From assembly GCA_023392225.1 (NCBI GenBank), contig JAEVZM010000293.1:1-6727 (forward strand): a stretch of 6,727 nt of DNA. Direction: 5' to 3'. This stretch comes from Pseudomonadota bacterium. GTDB lineage: Bacteria > Pseudomonadota > Alphaproteobacteria > Rhizobiales > Kaistiaceae. The notes below the pieces were generated by a model, which was not told where the DNA came from, did not search any database, and was given only the letters and a program-made list of their open reading frames with translations. Both the position numbers and the translations under genes were made by a program. Below are positions 4,267 to 6,727 of the stretch, piece after piece (the first letter of the stretch is position 1; each line of letters begins with the position of its first letter).

Positions 4267-6727
4267 ATGGCGCGGATCTTCGTCTCCCACTCCAGTCGCG
4301 ACAACGAGATCGCGGCCGAGATCATGGCGTGGCTGCGCTCTGCCGGCTTCGACCAGACCTTCCTCGACATCGACAAGCACAGCGGTCTCCAGCCCGGCAC
4401 CAACTGGGAGCGGACGCTCTATCAGCAGATCGACAGCGCCCATGCCGTGATCCTGGTGTTGACCTCGAGCTGGCTCGAATCGAAGTGGTGCTTCGCCGAG
4501 TTCACCCAGGCCCGGGCGCTGGGCAAGGCAATCTTCCCGGTGATCGTCGCGCCCGGCGGCGAGCGCTTCGTCGCCCCCGACATCCAGCAGCTCGACCTGC
4601 GGGCCGACCGCCAGGGCGGCCTCGCCCAGCTCGCCCGCGAGCTGACCCAGATCGCCCTCGACGCCCAGGGCGGCTTTCCCTGGGACCAGCGCCGGCCGCC
4701 CTATCCGGGGCTCCCATCGTTCCAGGCCGAGGACGCGGCGATCTATTTCGGCCGCGACGACGACGTGCGGCGCCTGATCGAGCGGCTCAATGCCCGTCGC
4801 ATCCAGGGGCCGCCGAAGCTGGTGGCGCTGCTCGGCGCTTCAGGCTCGGGCAAGTCGTCGCTGCTGCGCGCCGGCGTGCTGCCGCGACTACAACGCGATC
4901 GCCGAAACTGGATCGTGCTGCCGCCGTTTCGGCCGCGCAACGATCCGGTGGGCGAGTTCGCCCGGGCAGCGGCCGAGGCCCTCGGCACACCCGACGACTG
5001 GCGGGCCTGGCGCGACCGTTTCGCTACCGAACCGGTCCCCGCGCTCGCTGCCCTCACCGAGCGGCTCCAGACCGCTGCCGGCTCGCGCGAGGCGTGGCTC
5101 CTGATCTCGATCGATCAAGCCGAGGAGCTGTTCACCATCACGCCGCCGGAGGAGGCCGAGATCTTCCTTCGCCTGATGAAGGCGGCGGCGGCCGACGATA
5201 CGATGTATCTCGGCGTGATCACGCTCCGCTCGGACTATCTCGGCTTCCTCCAGCGGGCGGCCGAGGATGTCGTGCGCTTCGAGGAATTCTCGCTCGGGCC
5301 GATGCCGCATGACCGCATCCGCCAGATCATCGAGGGGCCGGCCAGGGTCGCCGGCCTCAAGGTCGAGGAGGGGCTGGTCGCCGCCGCGATCGCCGACGCC
5401 GGCAGCGAGGACGCGCTGCCGCTGCTCGCCTTCACGCTTCGCGAGCTCTACGACCGCTATGTCGACGATCGGGGCGACGGCAGTGCGCGGCAGCTGGCGC
5501 TGGTCCATTATGCGGCGCTGGGCGATGCCGCCGGCGGCCTGAACCCACTTGAGAACTCGGTCCGGAAGCGGGCGGACGAGGTGCTCGCCGAGGCCAAGCC
5601 AACGCCCGAGGACCTCCAGGCCCTCCGCGAGGCATTCGTCGGCGGCCTGGTGCGGATCGACAGCGAGGGCGAGTACTCGCGCCGACCGGCGCTCATGGAG
5701 ACCCTTCCCGAGAAGGCGCGGCCGATTCTCGACAGGCTCGAGGCGGCGCGGCTGGTCATCTTCGGCGAGCAGGGCGGGCGGCGGACCGTCGAGGTGGCGC
5801 ACGAGTCGCTCCTGCGCAAATGGCCGCGGCTGCGCGGCTGGCTCGACGAGGAGCGCGACTTCCTCGTCGGCCGGATGCAGGTCGACCACGCCTTGGCGGA
5901 CTGGCAGCGGGCTGCCGACGCGGACAAGCGTGCGGCGCTGCTCCGCGGCCTCCTGCTCGGCCGGGCGCGGCAGTGGCTGGTCGACCACCCGCGCGCGCTC
6001 GGCGAGGCCGAGAAGGCCTTCATCGCCGCCAGCGTCGCCGAGGAGGAGGCGGAGAAGCGCCGTGGCCGGCGGCTCCGCAACCTCCTGATCGCCGGCGCTG
6101 CGGCCGTCGTAGCCGTGGTCATCGTCGCCGGTGCGGTGGTGTTCATCGCCCAGCAGAGTGCCGAGACGGCGCAGCGCGAGGCCGCGGCAGCCGACCGCGG
6201 CGCCGAGGCAACGCTGCTCGCCTTCCAGTCCCGTGACCTGCTGCAGCGTGGCGACGTCGCGGGGGCGACTGCGGCGGCGGTCGAGGCCGTCACCATGCTG
6301 CCCACCGCCGAGACCCGCTCGGCGCTGCTCCAGTCGGTGCTGGCGCTGTCGCCACATCTGATGCGCAGCGCGACCGCCGAGGGCATGCGGCCGGGACTGG
6401 TCGCCTTCCTGCCCGATACGACCGAGGTGCTGGTCGGTGGCGCCAATGGCCGGCTCGACCTGTGGGATCCCGTGGCCGCGAAGCCCCCGGCACGTTTCGC
6501 CGAGATCGCGCCGCTCGAAGGCGCCGGTCCGCAGGCGCCGGCGATCCGGTCCCTGGCGGCGACCCGGGTGGGTGGCGCGGTAGCGCTCGTCGCCGATGGC
6601 CGCCTGATCCGCTTCGATGCATCGGGCGCCCCCGCCGGGGAGGTGCGGCTTGCCGAGGATCTCGGCCGGGCCGCCGCGGTCGCGCCGGGGGGCGGAACCG
6701 TCGTCGGCCCCTACCACCCGGCCCCGA
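4267..6727 (+). CDS. TIR - nSTAND1 NTPase - transmembrane - WD40-like signalling protein (3' partial)
   Basis: Open from ATG 4267 to the right edge with no stop (820 codons visible). An in-frame TGA at 4255-4257 makes ATG 4267 the first possible ATG; an ATG at 4324 would remove TIR box 1. Residues 1 to about 100 are a TIR domain: FVSHSSRD at 5-12, DIDKHSGLQPG covering the BB-loop region, and SKWCFAE at 72-78, where E78 matches the catalytic glutamate of TIR NAD+ hydrolases. An nSTAND1-type NTPase follows: entry motif PPYPGL at 144-149 then YFGRD, Walker A GASGSGKSS at 190-198, Walker B LLISIDQAEELF at 278-289 (D283, E286/E287), TLRSDYL at 319-325, LPLLAFTLREL at 384-394, and HESLLRKWPRL at 512-522. 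A charged segment (RRGRRLR) precedes one transmembrane helix at about 606-628. A helical linker follows, then from about residue 700 a beta-propeller-like start with GRLDLWDP. Known TIR-STAND proteins act as ligand-triggered, often antiphage, NAD+-depleting switches; that role here is inferred. No strong Shine-Dalgarno is visible. Confidence 0.93.
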   Translation, partial: MARIFVSHSSRDNEIAAEIMAWLRSAGFDQTFLDIDKHSGLQPGTNWERTLYQQIDSAHAVILVLTSSWLESKWCFAEFTQARALGKAIFPVIVAPGGERFVAPDIQQLDLRADRQGGLAQLARELTQIALDAQGGFPWDQRRPPYPGLPSFQAEDAAIYFGRDDDVRRLIERLNARRIQGPPKLVALLGASGSGKSSLLRAGVLPRLQRDRRNWIVLPPFRPRNDPVGEFARAAAEALGTPDDWRAWRDRFATEPVPALAALTERLQTAAGSREAWLLISIDQAEELFTITPPEEAEIFLRLMKAAAADDTMYLGVITLRSDYLGFLQRAAEDVVRFEEFSLGPMPHDRIRQIIEGPARVAGLKVEEGLVAAAIADAGSEDALPLLAFTLRELYDRYVDDRGDGSARQLALVHYAALGDAAGGLNPLENSVRKRADEVLAEAKPTPEDLQALREAFVGGLVRIDSEGEYSRRPALMETLPEKARPILDRLEAARLVIFGEQGGRRTVEVAHESLLRKWPRLRGWLDEERDFLVGRMQVDHALADWQRAADADKRAALLRGLLLGRARQWLVDHPRALGEAEKAFIAASVAEEEAEKRRGRRLRNLLIAGAAAVVAVVIVAGAVVFIAQQSAETAQREAAAADRGAEATLLAFQSRDLLQRGDVAGATAAAVEAVTMLPTAETRSALLQSVLALSPHLMRSATAEGMRPGLVAFLPDTTEVLVGGANGRLDLWDPVAAKPPARFAEIAPLEGAGPQAPAIRSLAATRVGGAVALVADGRLIRFDASGAPAGEVRLAEDLGRAAAVAPGGGTVVGPYHPAP

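Noticed and set aside
4093..4443. Longer N-terminus (start at 4443) for MORN paralogue 1
   Set aside because: It would bury the signal peptide, lies antisense to the TIR domain, and has no paralogue support. ATG 4092 has a good ribosome binding site.
3870..5312. + strand open frame of 480 codons overlapping the TIR start
   Set aside because: It runs out of frame through the TIR and Walker A coding sequence and antisense to the MORN gene. The product is Arg/Pro-rich low complexity.
4888..6717. Long - strand open frame of 609 codons opposite the TIR-STAND gene
   Set aside because: It is the antisense shadow of a clearly coding frame. Its translation is Arg/Gly/Ala-rich with no recognisable motif, and long antisense frames are routine at this GC content.

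Overview
The window is a high-GC, densely packed bacterial segment. Codons end overwhelmingly in G or C and long antisense open frames are common. The exported Ala-rich MORN proteins and the Cys-bracketed repeat with the 'NDG' ending look alphaproteobacterial (Hyphomicrobiales/Rhodobacterales-like). That placement is an impression from sequence style, not a search result. No rRNA, tRNA, CRISPR array, insertion sequence or integrase is visible.

Layout: (1) Bases 1-587, + strand: the 3' part of a gene for a Pro/Ala-rich protein ending in two copies of a roughly 60-residue domain, each with two cysteines. (2) Bases 588-696: a short convergent intergenic gap with a GC-rich hairpin. (3) Bases 697-4092, - strand: two adjacent paralogous genes in one apparent operon. 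Each encodes an exported protein with a signal peptide, a block of exact 23-residue MORN repeats, and a long unrecognised C-terminal region shared by both. (4) Bases 4093-4266: a divergent intergenic region with candidate promoters, an imperfect dyad and a tiny upstream ORF. (5) Bases 4267 to the window end, + strand: the main gene of interest. It stays open through the right edge (820 codons visible) and encodes TIR - nSTAND1-type P-loop NTPase - transmembrane helix - start of a WD40-like propeller.

The last gene has the architecture of a bacterial STAND immune-type signalling protein. A TIR domain with an apparently intact catalytic glutamate (predicted NAD+ hydrolase) is joined to a switch ATPase and a C-terminal sensor. 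The single transmembrane helix lies between ATPase and propeller, and its basic flank is on the ATPase side. This predicts TIR and ATPase in the cytoplasm and the propeller in the periplasm. The divergently transcribed neighbours encode two exported MORN proteins that would share that compartment. A functional link (envelope-sensing TIR-STAND plus periplasmic MORN partners) is a testable hypothesis only; the sequence shows adjacency, not interaction.
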